A stretch of 36,031 nucleotides of DNA from JANSWO01 sp964351875 (GTDB lineage Bacteria; Pseudomonadota; Gammaproteobacteria; Pseudomonadales; Azotimanducaceae). A program made the translations under genes and the position numbers. Location of the stretch: NCBI GenBank assembly GCA_964351875.1, contig CAYGQC010000024.1:1-36031 (forward strand), read 5' to 3'. Shown one piece after another: positions 8,022-16,195 of the stretch. A model generated the notes under the pieces. It had not been told where the DNA came from. It worked only from the letters and a program-made list of their open reading frames with translations, and searched no databases. The stretch's first letter is position 1; the number at the start of each line of letters is the position of its first letter.

Positions 8022-9548
8022 TCATCTAGAGATCGGTGGTCGAGATTCCGTTTCGGAACCGACTCTGCGCTGTTCAAGCTGCCCAAGGATGTGGGCGTGC
8101 TTCTGTCTTGGCAGGTCATAGCGCCAATAGAAAACGAGCGATAGCGTTGCCGCTACGGCCATGATCGGCCCAGCGGCGATCCCTAGCCGGAAGATCACGC
8201 CTTCGTCGACCTGGCCCGGCACAGCCTCGAACGGCAGCTTGATGAAAAGGTCGAGCATGATGCCGGCGACGAAGTGGCCAACCGAGCCAGACATCTTTGC
8301 GAAGAAGGCTCTAGCTGAGTAGAACAGGCCTTCTTCTCGAAGGCCTGTCGCCAACTCGTTCTCGTCAATGATGTCGCCGAGCATGGACAGAACGGCCACG
8401 CTGCCGATGCCGAGCATCATGGCGAAGAAGAACGTATTTGTGATCAGTATGGGCAGTAGCGCCGTGGACTCGTTGTCCGGGAACCAGCCAATCAAACGCA
8501 AATCGATGACGAGCTGTGAAAAAATGCCGATTCCGATTATCGCTCCCAGCAGCACCGGCCGCCGATCGAATCGCAGCATTAGCTTTGGTGACAGGTAAGC
8601 CCCGGCGACAACTCCAGGCAGGGCCGCCAACGCAATCCATCGAATCTCCTCTGGTCCCAGCTCCCAGAAGTAGGTGGCGATGAAGATGCTGAACGTCTCA
8701 TAGAGCCCGCTCGAAATCATGAAGAAAAAGAAACCGATCAGTAGAAACCGGTAGTTACGGTTCTTGAGCGTGCCCATTATCTTCGCGAGGAATGTCAGGA
8801 GCGTTAGTCTTTCCAGATTCTTTGCCGGGGCGCTGAGAAAGCCGATACGGGAGAAGGTGCCAGCGGCGCACAGGAAGATCGTAATCAGGACGGTCGCGCC
8901 GGCGAATAGCGCCAGCGGACCGTAGGACTTCGCCTGCAGGTGGTTGGATACACCGATTCCATCAGCACCCACCGTTTCGCCGGCCAGGAAAACGGACCAG
9001 GCAATGAACGTGAACAGCGCACCTGCTGCGTAACCGAACATCGCATTGATGCTGAACAATTGGGAGCGTTCGTGGTGGTTTCGTACGATCTCGCCGCCTA
9101 GTGCGAGATGCGGTATTGAGTACAGCGTCAGGAATATTCTGCTGAGAATTGTCCAGATAGCCAGCCAGCCGAATAGCCACCACTGGCCCGCTGATGTGGC
9201 GAGCGTTTCTTTGTTTGCCAGCAGATCCGGCGGATTGAAGATGCACCACAGTGCCAGAGCTAGAGGGATTGGTGCGAAGAATAGAAACGGGTGCCGTCGG
9301 CCTAGGCGAGATCGCCAACGATCCGAGATGATGCCGATTGCCGGGTCGGAGATCGCATCGCCAATCAGCGCCAGTAGAACGGCAGTGCCGATAAGCGAGT
9401 TAGATAGCCCCACCGCCTGGTTGTAGTAGATGGCGATGAACGTATTGAACATGCCCACGTAGACAGTTTCGCCAATAGCTCCTACACCGAACGCGAGCTT
9501 GATGCGCAGGGATAGCGGTTCGTCCGACTGAATGGGCTGCTCTGTCAC
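8022..9548 (-). CDS. MFS transporter, GPH (MelB-like) sugar:cation symporter family
   Basis: 508 residues from a GTG start. About twelve hydrophobic helices are visible. The early motif DAISDPAIGIISDRWRSRLGRR (residues ~68-89, split by membrane turns) is the GPH/MelB-type version of the MFS signature between helices 2 and 3, and HPFLFFAPIPLAL follows. It would move an organic solute across the inner membrane with a cation. It is the last gene of a - strand series (TetR, ferric-reductase-like, MBL lipoprotein, Rieske oxygenase, transporter), 167 nt downstream of the oxygenase gene. The substrate is probably the compound degraded by that cluster, which is an inference. No strong ribosome binding site is seen before the start. 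Confidence 0.88.
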   Translation of the reverse strand: MTEQPIQSDEPLSLRIKLAFGVGAIGETVYVGMFNTFIAIYYNQAVGLSNSLIGTAVLLALIGDAISDPAIGIISDRWRSRLGRRHPFLFFAPIPLALALWCIFNPPDLLANKETLATSAGQWWLFGWLAIWTILSRIFLTLYSIPHLALGGEIVRNHHERSQLFSINAMFGYAAGALFTFIAWSVFLAGETVGADGIGVSNHLQAKSYGPLALFAGATVLITIFLCAAGTFSRIGFLSAPAKNLERLTLLTFLAKIMGTLKNRNYRFLLIGFFFFMISSGLYETFSIFIATYFWELGPEEIRWIALAALPGVVAGAYLSPKLMLRFDRRPVLLGAIIGIGIFSQLVIDLRLIGWFPDNESTALLPILITNTFFFAMMLGIGSVAVLSMLGDIIDENELATGLREEGLFYSARAFFAKMSGSVGHFVAGIMLDLFIKLPFEAVPGQVDEGVIFRLGIAAGPIMAVAATLSLVFYWRYDLPRQKHAHILGQLEQRRVGSETESRPPISR

Positions 9549-9715
9549 TGTCGGAAGGCTTGCCTGTGTGTTCTTGAGATAGCTATTTGCTCTTCTGCGC
9601 GATTTGCTGGATACCGGCGAGAGCCGGGTCTATCGATTCCCTACGATTGTCGCGTGTTCTGGTCCGCCTATTCTCTGCGAACGGCATCTATTTTCGCTAA
9701 CTTGCGAGATCGCTC

Positions 9716-10939
9716 CTAAATCTTCTGCAGTGGTGGCAGGTCTAGAGCCTCTCTAAACGAAGTGTGTAGATGGTGCAGCGCTGGCTCGTTGCGCCCGAAC
9801 GTGACGTGGGTAAGCGCGCCGCTCTCGGCCGAGCGCTGCTGCATCTCGCCCATGACATAGTCCTCGTGTTCTACGGTACTGGAGAACACTTCGAGGACGC
9901 CCGCGATTGCGCCGATATCGGCGCTGCCAGCGTCATAGACGCTTTCGGAGCTAACCTGTGATGCGTCGATATTCTTCTCGTGCTCAAGCGCTTCCGCCGG
10001 CGCGTGAATCGATACGCGAGTAATGGAGCGGCCCGGGTTTCCTGGAACGGGATAAAAGCGGAGAAGGGTGCTGTTGCCGCCGTGTATCACGATTGTGTTG
10101 GGGAACAGGTAGTAGAGAGTAAATGCGATGCCCACCCCGTAGTCCCAACTCTCTTCAGGGTGGTCGCGCAGCTCGGCAATCTGTCTCGAGGCCGTGACGA
10201 AACGGTGGTGCCGGCCAAATTCTTTCAGGTGCAGATTGTTGCCCGAGTAGAGTTTTGCAAGTGTGTCTTTGTGCAGCTTGGCGAAGTGGTAGGTTTCGCC
10301 GAAGGTGTCGCTGGCGAGTTTCCAGTTCAGATCCATCTCGATGGTCTTGTCGGCGCCGTGGGTAAACTCGGTTTCGTTCCATGCCTCAAGCTCTGCGAGC
10401 AATTCGTCTCCAAGTAGCTCGGCCACGTCGAGATCACCGTTTGGCTGAGGATGCACCCACAGCAGCCCGGCCTTTTCCTCGGCGGGCAGGCGGATCAGAC
10501 CATTGCAGGACTTGTCGAGCGCGCCGAAGTCGTGCTCGTCCGTGATCGCAATCAGTTCGCCCGAGTTTGCATAGCTCCAGGCGTGGAACGGACAGGTAAA
10601 GACGTTGCGACGGCCGCGTGGCTCGGATGCGACCTGAGCGCCCCGATGCCGACAGGCGTTGACGAACGCATGGAACACGCCGTTCTTGTCTCGCGTGGCG
10701 AGCACCGGCGTGCCGAAGTCATTGATGGTTAGATAGCTGCCAGTCTCTGGCAGGTCGCTGGTCGCGCCGATGACCTGGGGGTGATTGCGGAAAAGCGTTT
10801 CCCACTCCCGCTCGGCAATGTCTGGGCTAGTGTAGACATCGGTGGCCATGCGGTACTGCACGCCGGCATCGATGTTGCGTCCCGAGTTGAGCTGTTCCAT
10901 CAACTCTTTGAGTATGTCGATCTGCAGCGCTCGATCCAT
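9716..10939 (-). CDS. Rieske non-heme iron oxygenase, large subunit
   Basis: 407 residues. The Rieske [2Fe-2S] ligands are C96, H98, C116 and H119 (in NACRHRGAQ and FTCPFHAWSY). The mononuclear iron histidines are H218 and H223 in SDTFGETYHFAKLH, the usual D-x-H-x4-H arrangement of ring-hydroxylating oxygenases. Such enzymes insert oxygen into aromatic or alicyclic substrates and need a separate ferredoxin/reductase chain, which is not encoded next to it. GAGG lies 8 nt before the ATG. It lies 51 nt after the MBL lipoprotein gene and is followed by the transporter gene. A demethylase-type or steroid-type Rieske enzyme cannot be distinguished by eye. Confidence 0.93.
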   Translation of the reverse strand: MDRALQIDILKELMEQLNSGRNIDAGVQYRMATDVYTSPDIAEREWETLFRNHPQVIGATSDLPETGSYLTINDFGTPVLATRDKNGVFHAFVNACRHRGAQVASEPRGRRNVFTCPFHAWSYANSGELIAITDEHDFGALDKSCNGLIRLPAEEKAGLLWVHPQPNGDLDVAELLGDELLAELEAWNETEFTHGADKTIEMDLNWKLASDTFGETYHFAKLHKDTLAKLYSGNNLHLKEFGRHHRFVTASRQIAELRDHPEESWDYGVGIAFTLYYLFPNTIVIHGGNSTLLRFYPVPGNPGRSITRVSIHAPAEALEHEKNIDASQVSSESVYDAGSADIGAIAGVLEVFSSTVEHEDYVMGEMQQRSAESGALTHVTFGRNEPALHHLHTSFREALDLPPLQKI

Positions 10940-10990
10940 GACGGTAGCCTCGTGTTTGCGTCGCCGCTTCTGTTGTCTACTCGTTGTTAC

Positions 10991-11974
10991 TTAGTACAGC
11001 AACAGCTCCGGGGCGACCAATACCGCGACGCCGTCGAGTTGTTGCATAGGTATCTCGAACCCGGCAAACGTGGTCGAGCCGGTTTCACCCTCGCCATTGA
11101 TCATGCGTGAAACGGCGGCCAGATGCTTGCCCTGCTGCATAGCGGTGATGAGCTGCGCGCCGTGGGAGGCGTAGTGCCACTCAATCGGCAGCGTCTCGAT
11201 TCGCTTGAGATCGGCAGCCAGCAGGTTGATGTCTGTGATCAGATACTCCGGCCCGTAGAACGTATCGCCACCAAAGAAGAGCTTCTCCTGCGCACCGTAT
11301 AACGCGATCCCGTCCGGTGAATGGCTGAAGGTGCGAATCACGGCGAATCGCCGGTCGCCTAGATCGATCTCTTCGCTGTCTTCGAGAAAACGAATCTGAT
11401 CTTCCGGGTAGGGCGGAATGGCGTGAGTGTCGGGTGAGAAGTCTGACGGGGGCGCAACCCCATCGTGATCTCTTAGTTGGTTCCAATAGCTGACGAAGCC
11501 GCCTTCCTCGCCACCGGGTACGCCGGAAGTAAGGCGTCTGATCGCCCAAGGCTCATTCACCGTCCAGATCTCATCGAACTCCTGGTTGCCGCCGTTGTGA
11601 TCCAGATGGTTGTGACTGTTGACGACGATAATCGGCTTGGTGGGCAGATTCTCCTGCTTGCGCAGACCGTCGATCGCCTGGCTGATTCGAGCGATTCCCA
11701 TACCAGTGTCGTAAAGCAGATCTCGGTCGCTGCCGAGCACGAAGAACGAATTCACTTTCTCTACGTGCCCCGGCTCCCACAGCGCATAGACATTGTTTGG
11801 TAGCTTCAGGATTTCAAACCATCCTGTCGAGTTCTCGATTCGCTGTGCCGCATCAACCAGTTCGGCAACGGATGATGTGCCCTCGGAGGACGTGCTGGTC
11901 TGGGCGGTCGTTTCGGAATCTGCACACGCAGCCAGCAGCATCGTCAGGATGCCGATCAAAATGAAATTTCTCAT
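10991..11974 (-). CDS. MBL-fold hydrolase, predicted lipoprotein
   Basis: 327 residues. The N-terminus is a lipoprotein signal with lipobox LLAAC (C17). The metallo-beta-lactamase metal motif is H121-N-H123-L-D125-H126 in VNSHNHLDHNGG, and further metal-binding positions are likely in TFSHSPDG and FFGGDTF. It is probably a periplasmic, membrane-tethered hydrolase. The frame is open up to 12607, but that extension overlaps the upstream gene. The ATG at 11974 overlaps the upstream stop by one base (TGATG), which implies coupling with the ferric-reductase-like gene. The substrate is unknown; the place next to a Rieske oxygenase suggests a hydrolytic step or detoxification in the same pathway. 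Confidence 0.85.
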   Translation of the reverse strand: MRNFILIGILTMLLAACADSETTAQTSTSSEGTSSVAELVDAAQRIENSTGWFEILKLPNNVYALWEPGHVEKVNSFFVLGSDRDLLYDTGMGIARISQAIDGLRKQENLPTKPIIVVNSHNHLDHNGGNQEFDEIWTVNEPWAIRRLTSGVPGGEEGGFVSYWNQLRDHDGVAPPSDFSPDTHAIPPYPEDQIRFLEDSEEIDLGDRRFAVIRTFSHSPDGIALYGAQEKLFFGGDTFYGPEYLITDINLLAADLKRIETLPIEWHYASHGAQLITAMQQGKHLAAVSRMINGEGETGSTTFAGFEIPMQQLDGVAVLVAPELLLY

Positions 11975-12591
11975 CAGGCGGTCTGCCCTCGTTGTGAGCC
12001 AGGAACCATAACAATTATCCGTGCAAGCATGCCTAGCAGAGTGAGCGCGGCCCAGGGCAGATGAGAAGTGGGGTTGTCGAGCAGAATTGGCTCCACCACA
12101 AAGTCGTAGAAGTAGATTGTCATGAACACGTAGAAGCCGGATTTGTGAGTCAATCTCCAGAGTTTTGGACCAAGGAACCGCGTTGGCCTTGGAAACGACG
12201 TGATTAGCATGGCGATGGACAAGGCGAGACCGGCCGCGCCGATGATGACCATGATTTCTTCGGTTGGCGGCTCGGGCATCAGCGCAAACATCATGCAGAC
12301 GATGACGAGGTGCACGCTCTGGATGCCGCCGTAGACGATGCCGGCATTGCGTCGCCATCGCATCAATCGAGCACTGAATTCGTTTTTGAACAGTGCTCTC
12401 ATTGGGCTGGCGAATAAAGGTATGAGGAATACCAGAAACGCGAGGCGTCCGGTCCAGATCAGTGCGCCGACGATAGGCGCGTGATCTGAGCCTGGAAAGC
12501 GATAGCCGATAAGCCCGGTCGCTATCGCTACGATGATCGCCGCAGCAAGCCATTGGAGCCCCTGGCGCGTTCTTGGATGGAATGTCGTCAT
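11974..12591 (-). CDS. Ferric-reductase-like transmembrane protein
   Basis: 205 residues, almost entirely helical and hydrophobic, with about five to six membrane segments. Histidines sit inside or at the ends of helices (in HAPIV, VHLVIVCMM, THKSGFYVF, SHLPWAAL), as in heme-binding ferric-reductase-like/MsrQ-type domains. It would carry electrons through b-type hemes in the inner membrane. I infer it could support the oxygenase or a periplasmic partner. It overlaps the MBL lipoprotein gene by one base. Immediately upstream of its ATG, with 3 nt between, is a perfect 11-bp inverted repeat that fills the gap to the TetR gene. No normal Shine-Dalgarno position is free. Confidence 0.7.
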   Translation of the reverse strand: MTTFHPRTRQGLQWLAAAIIVAIATGLIGYRFPGSDHAPIVGALIWTGRLAFLVFLIPLFASPMRALFKNEFSARLMRWRRNAGIVYGGIQSVHLVIVCMMFALMPEPPTEEIMVIIGAAGLALSIAMLITSFPRPTRFLGPKLWRLTHKSGFYVFMTIYFYDFVVEPILLDNPTSHLPWAALTLLGMLARIIVMVPGSQRGQTA

Positions 12592-12594
12592 CTG

Positions 12595-12620
12595 AATATG
12601 GAAGCATAAGCTTCCATATT
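12595..12620. promoter_or_regulatory. Perfect 11-bp inverted repeat between tetR and ferric-reductase-like gene
   Basis: AATATGGAAGC and GCTTCCATATT flank a 4-nt spacer (ATAA on the + strand). The site occupies nearly all of the 31-nt gap between the TetR stop (12623) and the next start (12591). There is no T-run on either side, so a rho-independent terminator is unlikely. It could be a TetR operator or an RNA hairpin that controls translation of the next gene. Confidence 0.6.
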
Positions 12621-12622
12621 GT

Positions 12623-13258
12623 TCAAATGACCGCTTGCTTGATCACCTCGTCCAGAAGAGCGGCGTGCATTCGTTTGAGATAGCTCATTCGCAGTTTCAG
12701 TGCTGCGGGTGAGGCATCCAGCGCCGAGTCGACCACACCAACTGTGCTCTGCAGAAGAACGGAGGCAATGGCGTTGGCATCGCGGGCGGTTATCAACGGG
12801 TGGCTAGCGCGCAGAGCGGTAGCAAAGTTCCGTTCGAACTGTTGAGTCATGGCCACGTCGACGGCCCGCAACTCAGGATAGCTGCGCATCGCTCGCAGAA
12901 TCGCGAAGCCTCCGGGGGTTTGCTTCGTGAGTTCTATGTAGCGGTCCAGATACTCGGACCAAAGCTCTGGCCAAGGTCGGTCAGCCTGGTCTTCGTCTAG
13001 CGCGTCTAGTTCGTCAAACCACTGTTCTTCTACTCGGCGGGCGAGTTCGCACACGAGCGCGAACTTGTTTGGGAAGTAACGGTATATCGCCCGGACACCT
13101 ATGCCCGATCGGCTGGCTAGCGCATTCGTGGTAAATGCCTCAAACCCCGACTCCTCCAGAAGCTCTCCGGCTTCTGTAAGGATTCGGTCAAACGTCTCGC
13201 GAGAGCGCTTTTGTGCCGGTAGGCCTCTAAGTTCTAGAGATGGCGTATTAGCGCTCAT
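12623..13258 (-). CDS. TetR family transcriptional regulator
   Basis: 211 residues. The N-terminal DNA-binding domain (~20-65) is typical: RETFDRILTEAGELLEESG, FTTNALASRSGIGVRAIYRYFPNK. The C-terminal ligand domain is helical and not identifiable further. It is the first gene of the - strand series that continues with the ferric-reductase-like, MBL, Rieske and transporter genes, so it most likely regulates that operon. A perfect inverted repeat lies directly downstream of it, before the next gene. TetR proteins usually repress and are released by a small ligand, here possibly the substrate or its CoA ester (inference). Confidence 0.93.
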   Translation of the reverse strand: MSANTPSLELRGLPAQKRSRETFDRILTEAGELLEESGFEAFTTNALASRSGIGVRAIYRYFPNKFALVCELARRVEEQWFDELDALDEDQADRPWPELWSEYLDRYIELTKQTPGGFAILRAMRSYPELRAVDVAMTQQFERNFATALRASHPLITARDANAIASVLLQSTVGVVDSALDASPAALKLRMSYLKRMHAALLDEVIKQAVI

Positions 13259-13304
13259 TTGTCCGAGGCATCACGAATGGAGGTTGGCAGCTCAACTCCT
13301 CTGC

Positions 13305-13898
13305 TTAGGCCGCTTCGCTGCTGCGTTTGTAGATCGATTTCTTGGGCTTCGCCATGACTCGTCGCACCATCGGCTCGAAGAACTCGAGCGGCTTTGAGAC
13401 GAATTCCGGATCGAATGCCGCTTGATCGTATCGGCAGAACTCAGCACAGGCTTCAAAATAGGGATTGTCCCGGTACTGTTCACGCAAATTGCGGTCCAGG
13501 CCGATGTGCTGGAAGAAGTAGTAGCCCTGGAATATGCCGTGGTGCGCAACGATCCAGTGATTCTCTTCGCTGATGAACGGCTCGAGAATGCTTGCCGCGA
13601 TGTCAGCGTGGTTGTAACTGCCCAGCGTGTCGCCGATGTCATGCAGCAGTGCGCACACCACATATTCTTCGTCTTTGCCGGCATCATGACAGCGCGTGGC
13701 GGTTTGCAGGCTGTGCTCTAGCCGCGTTACCGGGAAGCCACCCGTGTCGCCTGCCAACAGTCTCAGATGATCGAGGACTCGATCAGGCAGGCCGGCTGAA
13801 TGCTCGGCAGCCTCACCGCCGATGATGTCCCAGTCTTCCTTGGTGCTGTTTTCCATGCTGGTAAAAGTGGCTTGGGGCCGTTCGACTGTTTCGCTCAT
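13305..13898 (-). CDS. HD-domain protein
   Basis: 197 residues from the ATG at 13898, chosen because AAGGA lies 7 nt upstream; an in-frame ATG at 13931 lacks one. HD-type metal ligands are visible: H62 (RLEHSLQ), H86-D87 (ALLHDIGD), H97 (YNHADIA) and H119-H120 (WIVAHHGIF). Such domains are phosphohydrolases, but the close spacing and the LLHDIGD motif also resemble the diiron oxygenases PhnZ and MIOX. It lies 46 nt upstream of the TetR gene on the same strand and is divergent from the acyl-CoA ligase gene. Which chemistry it performs cannot be told here. Confidence 0.8.
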   Translation of the reverse strand: MSETVERPQATFTSMENSTKEDWDIIGGEAAEHSAGLPDRVLDHLRLLAGDTGGFPVTRLEHSLQTATRCHDAGKDEEYVVCALLHDIGDTLGSYNHADIAASILEPFISEENHWIVAHHGIFQGYYFFQHIGLDRNLREQYRDNPYFEACAEFCRYDQAAFDPEFVSKPLEFFEPMVRRVMAKPKKSIYKRSSEAA

Positions 13899-13946
13899 GG
13901 CTGCATCCTTTTGTATCTTCAGGACCAGCATTCACGTGCGGCGTTC

Positions 13947-13977
13947 TTGAGTCAACTCGAGCTTCCGCGGTTATGAT
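13947..13977 (+). promoter_or_regulatory. Candidate sigma70 promoter for the acyl-CoA ligase gene
   Basis: TTGAGT (13947-13952) and TATGAT (13972-13977) are separated by 19 nt, somewhat longer than ideal. The -10 matches consensus in five of six bases. It lies about 30 nt before the ligase ATG and in the divergent gap to the HD-domain gene. Confidence 0.35.
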
Positions 13978-14006
13978 CAGCGTTGGGAAATCTTGAGGGG
14001 AAAACG

Positions 14007-15575
14007 ATGTATCCAGGAAAGTACGCTGTACAGCACCCGGATCGCGCCGCATTCGTGATGGCTAGCACCGGCGAGACCGTCACCTATCGCGAGTTTGAAG
14101 CTCGCGCGAATCGTCTTGCGCACCTTCTGCGTGATCAAGGCCTCAAGCGCCTGGATCACTTCTCCATCTTTATGGAGAACAATAGTCGCTATCTCGAGTG
14201 CTCCAGTGCGGGTGAGCGTTCCGGCCTCTATTACACGTGCATCAACCACTATCTGAAAGGCGATGAGCTCGCCTACATCCTCAACAATAGTGAGTCGCAG
14301 GTAGTTGTCGTTTCGATCGATAAGCTCGCGGTCGCGGCCGATGCGCTGGCTGATTGTCCCGATGTCGCCTTGTGCCTGGTTGTCGGTGGCGCCAGTGCAG
14401 AACTGCCAGAACCGGTCTCCGGCACGCGGTTCGAAGCATTCGAGGAGGCGGTCGCACGCTTCCCTGACCATCCGATTGAGGATGAGTCGCTTGGCGTTGC
14501 GATGTTGTACTCCTCGGGCACGACTGGCCGTCCCAAAGGAATCCTGCGCCCGCTACCGCAGCAAGCCCCGGAGGAACCGCTGGCCCTATACCAGTTCCTG
14601 CTTGGTCTTTGGCACTACAGGGAAGACATGGTCTATCTGTCGCCAGCGCCTCTGTATCACTCTGCTCCCCAGGCGGCCGTTGCGCTAACCCTCAGGATGG
14701 GCGGGACAGCGGTGATCATGGAGCGTTTCGACCCCGAGACTTATCTGGACTATGTGGCTCAGTACAAGCCAAGCCATAGCCAGCTCGTACCGACGATGTT
14801 CAGCCGGATGCTGAAGTTGCCTGAAGAGGCGCGTGCGAACGCGGATGTGTCATCGCTGGAGATAGCGATTCATGCGGCCGCTCCGTGTCCGGTCAAAGTG
14901 AAAGAGCAGATGATCGACTGGTGGGGACCGATCATCCACGAGTATTACGGCGCGACCGAAGGCCTAGGCTTTGCCGCGCTTGATAGTCACGAGTGGTTGG
15001 CGAATAAAGGCAGTGTCGGCAAAGTCATTTTGGGCACGCTTCATGTGCTCGATGAAGACGGCAAAGAGTGCCCTGAAGGCGAACCTGGTGAGCTGTGGTT
15101 CGAGACAGCCACTGAGTTCAGTTACTTCAACAACAAAGAGAAGACTGAAGAATCCATGTCCGCTGACGGCAGCATGAGCACCGTCGGGGATGTCGGCTAC
15201 GTGAAAGACGGCTACCTCTACCTGACGGACCGCTCCACTTTCATGATTATTTCGGGCGGAGTGAACATCTATCCTCAGGAGACCGAGGACGCGCTCATTT
15301 CTCATCCCAAGGTTGCCGACGCCGCAGTATTTGGTGTGCCGAACGAAGACCTTGGCGAAGAAGTGAAAGCGGTGGTGCAGGCGTTGGACGGCCTCGAGCC
15401 AAGCGCTGAGCTTGCTGAAGAGCTGATGGCCTACTGCCAAGCAAACCTGTCCCGGCAGAAGTGCCCGCGCTCTATCGATTTTGAAGCCGAGTTACCCAGA
15501 CTGCCGACCGGTAAGCTGTACAAGCGTTTGCTTAAAGATCGCTACTGGGCGGATCACAAGAGCGGGATTCTCTAG
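14007..15575 (+). CDS. AMP-dependent acyl-CoA synthetase/ligase
   Basis: 522 residues from the ATG at 14007, with GAGGGGA about 9 nt upstream. The ATP/AMP signature is LYSSGTTGRPKGI (168-179), followed by YYGATEG and the C-terminal hinge and lysine region PTGKLYKRLLKDRYW. The enzyme activates a carboxylic acid to an acyl-CoA through an acyl-adenylate in the cytoplasm, the entry step for the beta-oxidation genes at 4733-7975. It is divergent from the HD-domain gene, which heads the oxygenase-containing strand. Fatty, aromatic or steroid side-chain acids are all possible substrates. Confidence 0.93.
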   Translation: MYPGKYAVQHPDRAAFVMASTGETVTYREFEARANRLAHLLRDQGLKRLDHFSIFMENNSRYLECSSAGERSGLYYTCINHYLKGDELAYILNNSESQVVVVSIDKLAVAADALADCPDVALCLVVGGASAELPEPVSGTRFEAFEEAVARFPDHPIEDESLGVAMLYSSGTTGRPKGILRPLPQQAPEEPLALYQFLLGLWHYREDMVYLSPAPLYHSAPQAAVALTLRMGGTAVIMERFDPETYLDYVAQYKPSHSQLVPTMFSRMLKLPEEARANADVSSLEIAIHAAAPCPVKVKEQMIDWWGPIIHEYYGATEGLGFAALDSHEWLANKGSVGKVILGTLHVLDEDGKECPEGEPGELWFETATEFSYFNNKEKTEESMSADGSMSTVGDVGYVKDGYLYLTDRSTFMIISGGVNIYPQETEDALISHPKVADAAVFGVPNEDLGEEVKAVVQALDGLEPSAELAEELMAYCQANLSRQKCPRSIDFEAELPRLPTGKLYKRLLKDRYWADHKSGIL

Positions 15576-15622
15576 GCGAGCGCGGAGGCCGGGCTACAAA
15601 CCAGGTTGGCTGGCCTGCAGCC

Positions 15623-16063
15623 TCACTGCAAAGGCTCGGCTGGCTTGGTTGGGGCGTTTGTTCGCCTGGTCTGTTTCTCTTCCCAGGCCTTTATCAGTTC
15701 ATCCGAGCGTGATTTTGATGCCGCTTCCCAGGCGGTCAACTCGGAGGTCTCCAGAGCACCGCACATAGTGTTCTCAATGCAGTAGCTGTCTTTCTCGAAT
15801 GGATCGCTAACGTGATAGCAAACTTGGCCGTCGCCGCATTCACCCGGGTCACACTGGGTGCGGCCTGAACAGACTTTCGGGCCCTTGATCTCTGAGCCGT
15901 CCGGGCATTCGATGGTTCGGTGTTCAAGACAACGGTGACGGCAGTTGTCGCTAGCCGTAAAGCCGCTGCCGGTGAAGTCGCAGGGTGCGCCGATAGGATC
16001 GCCGCAGCCGAACAATAGCAGCGCCGAGCACAGGGCCAGGGAAGCAAACTTGGCTGTCGTCAT
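15623..16063 (-). CDS. Cys-rich predicted lipoprotein, unknown function
   Basis: 146 residues from the ATG at 16063, supported by GGAGA upstream; a start at 16075 is also in frame. The signal peptide ends in a lipobox LLFGC (C20). After it come ten cysteines at residues 28, 41, 45, 53, 65, 71, 76, 82, 95 and 101, an even number that fits five disulfides, and then a charged C-terminal helix without cysteines (~108-146). It is probably an exported disulfide-rich protein on a membrane anchor. I do not recognise the family. It is single, convergent with the acyl-CoA ligase gene. Confidence 0.65.
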   Translation of the reverse strand: MTTAKFASLALCSALLLFGCGDPIGAPCDFTGSGFTASDNCRHRCLEHRTIECPDGSEIKGPKVCSGRTQCDPGECGDGQVCYHVSDPFEKDSYCIENTMCGALETSELTAWEAASKSRSDELIKAWEEKQTRRTNAPTKPAEPLQ

Positions 16064-16095
16064 GAGATTCTCCACGCACGCCTGAATCGGAGTAA

Positions 16096-16168
16096 TGGGG
16101 TCAGTGTAAAGTACCGGAGTAAACTCACGACATCAGGCCATTTACTTTGACCCTTTACACTGACCCCA
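16096..16168. repeat. REP-like element with 16-bp perfect terminal inverted repeats
   Basis: TGGGGTCAGTGTAAAG (16096-16111) returns as its exact reverse complement at 16153-16168, with 41 nt between. GGGGTCAG-type ends with a following AT-rich stretch are familiar to me from REP/RAYT-associated elements in proteobacteria. There is no transposase here. It lies between the divergent Cys-rich lipoprotein and slyD genes, 27 nt before the slyD start, and may fold as a hairpin in the slyD leader. Confidence 0.65.
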
Positions 16169-16195
16169 AGTCTCATCTCACAACAGGGCGGGCTT

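Noticed and set aside
11975..12607. 5' extension of the MBL lipoprotein frame
   Set aside because: It overlaps the ferric-reductase-like gene completely and the lipoprotein signal starts only at 11974.
12595..12620. Inverted repeat as a rho-independent terminator of tetR
   Set aside because: The stem is AT-rich at its base and no T-run follows on either strand.
16096..16168. Complete insertion sequence
   Set aside because: Only 73 nt long and without a transposase frame; at most a non-autonomous element.
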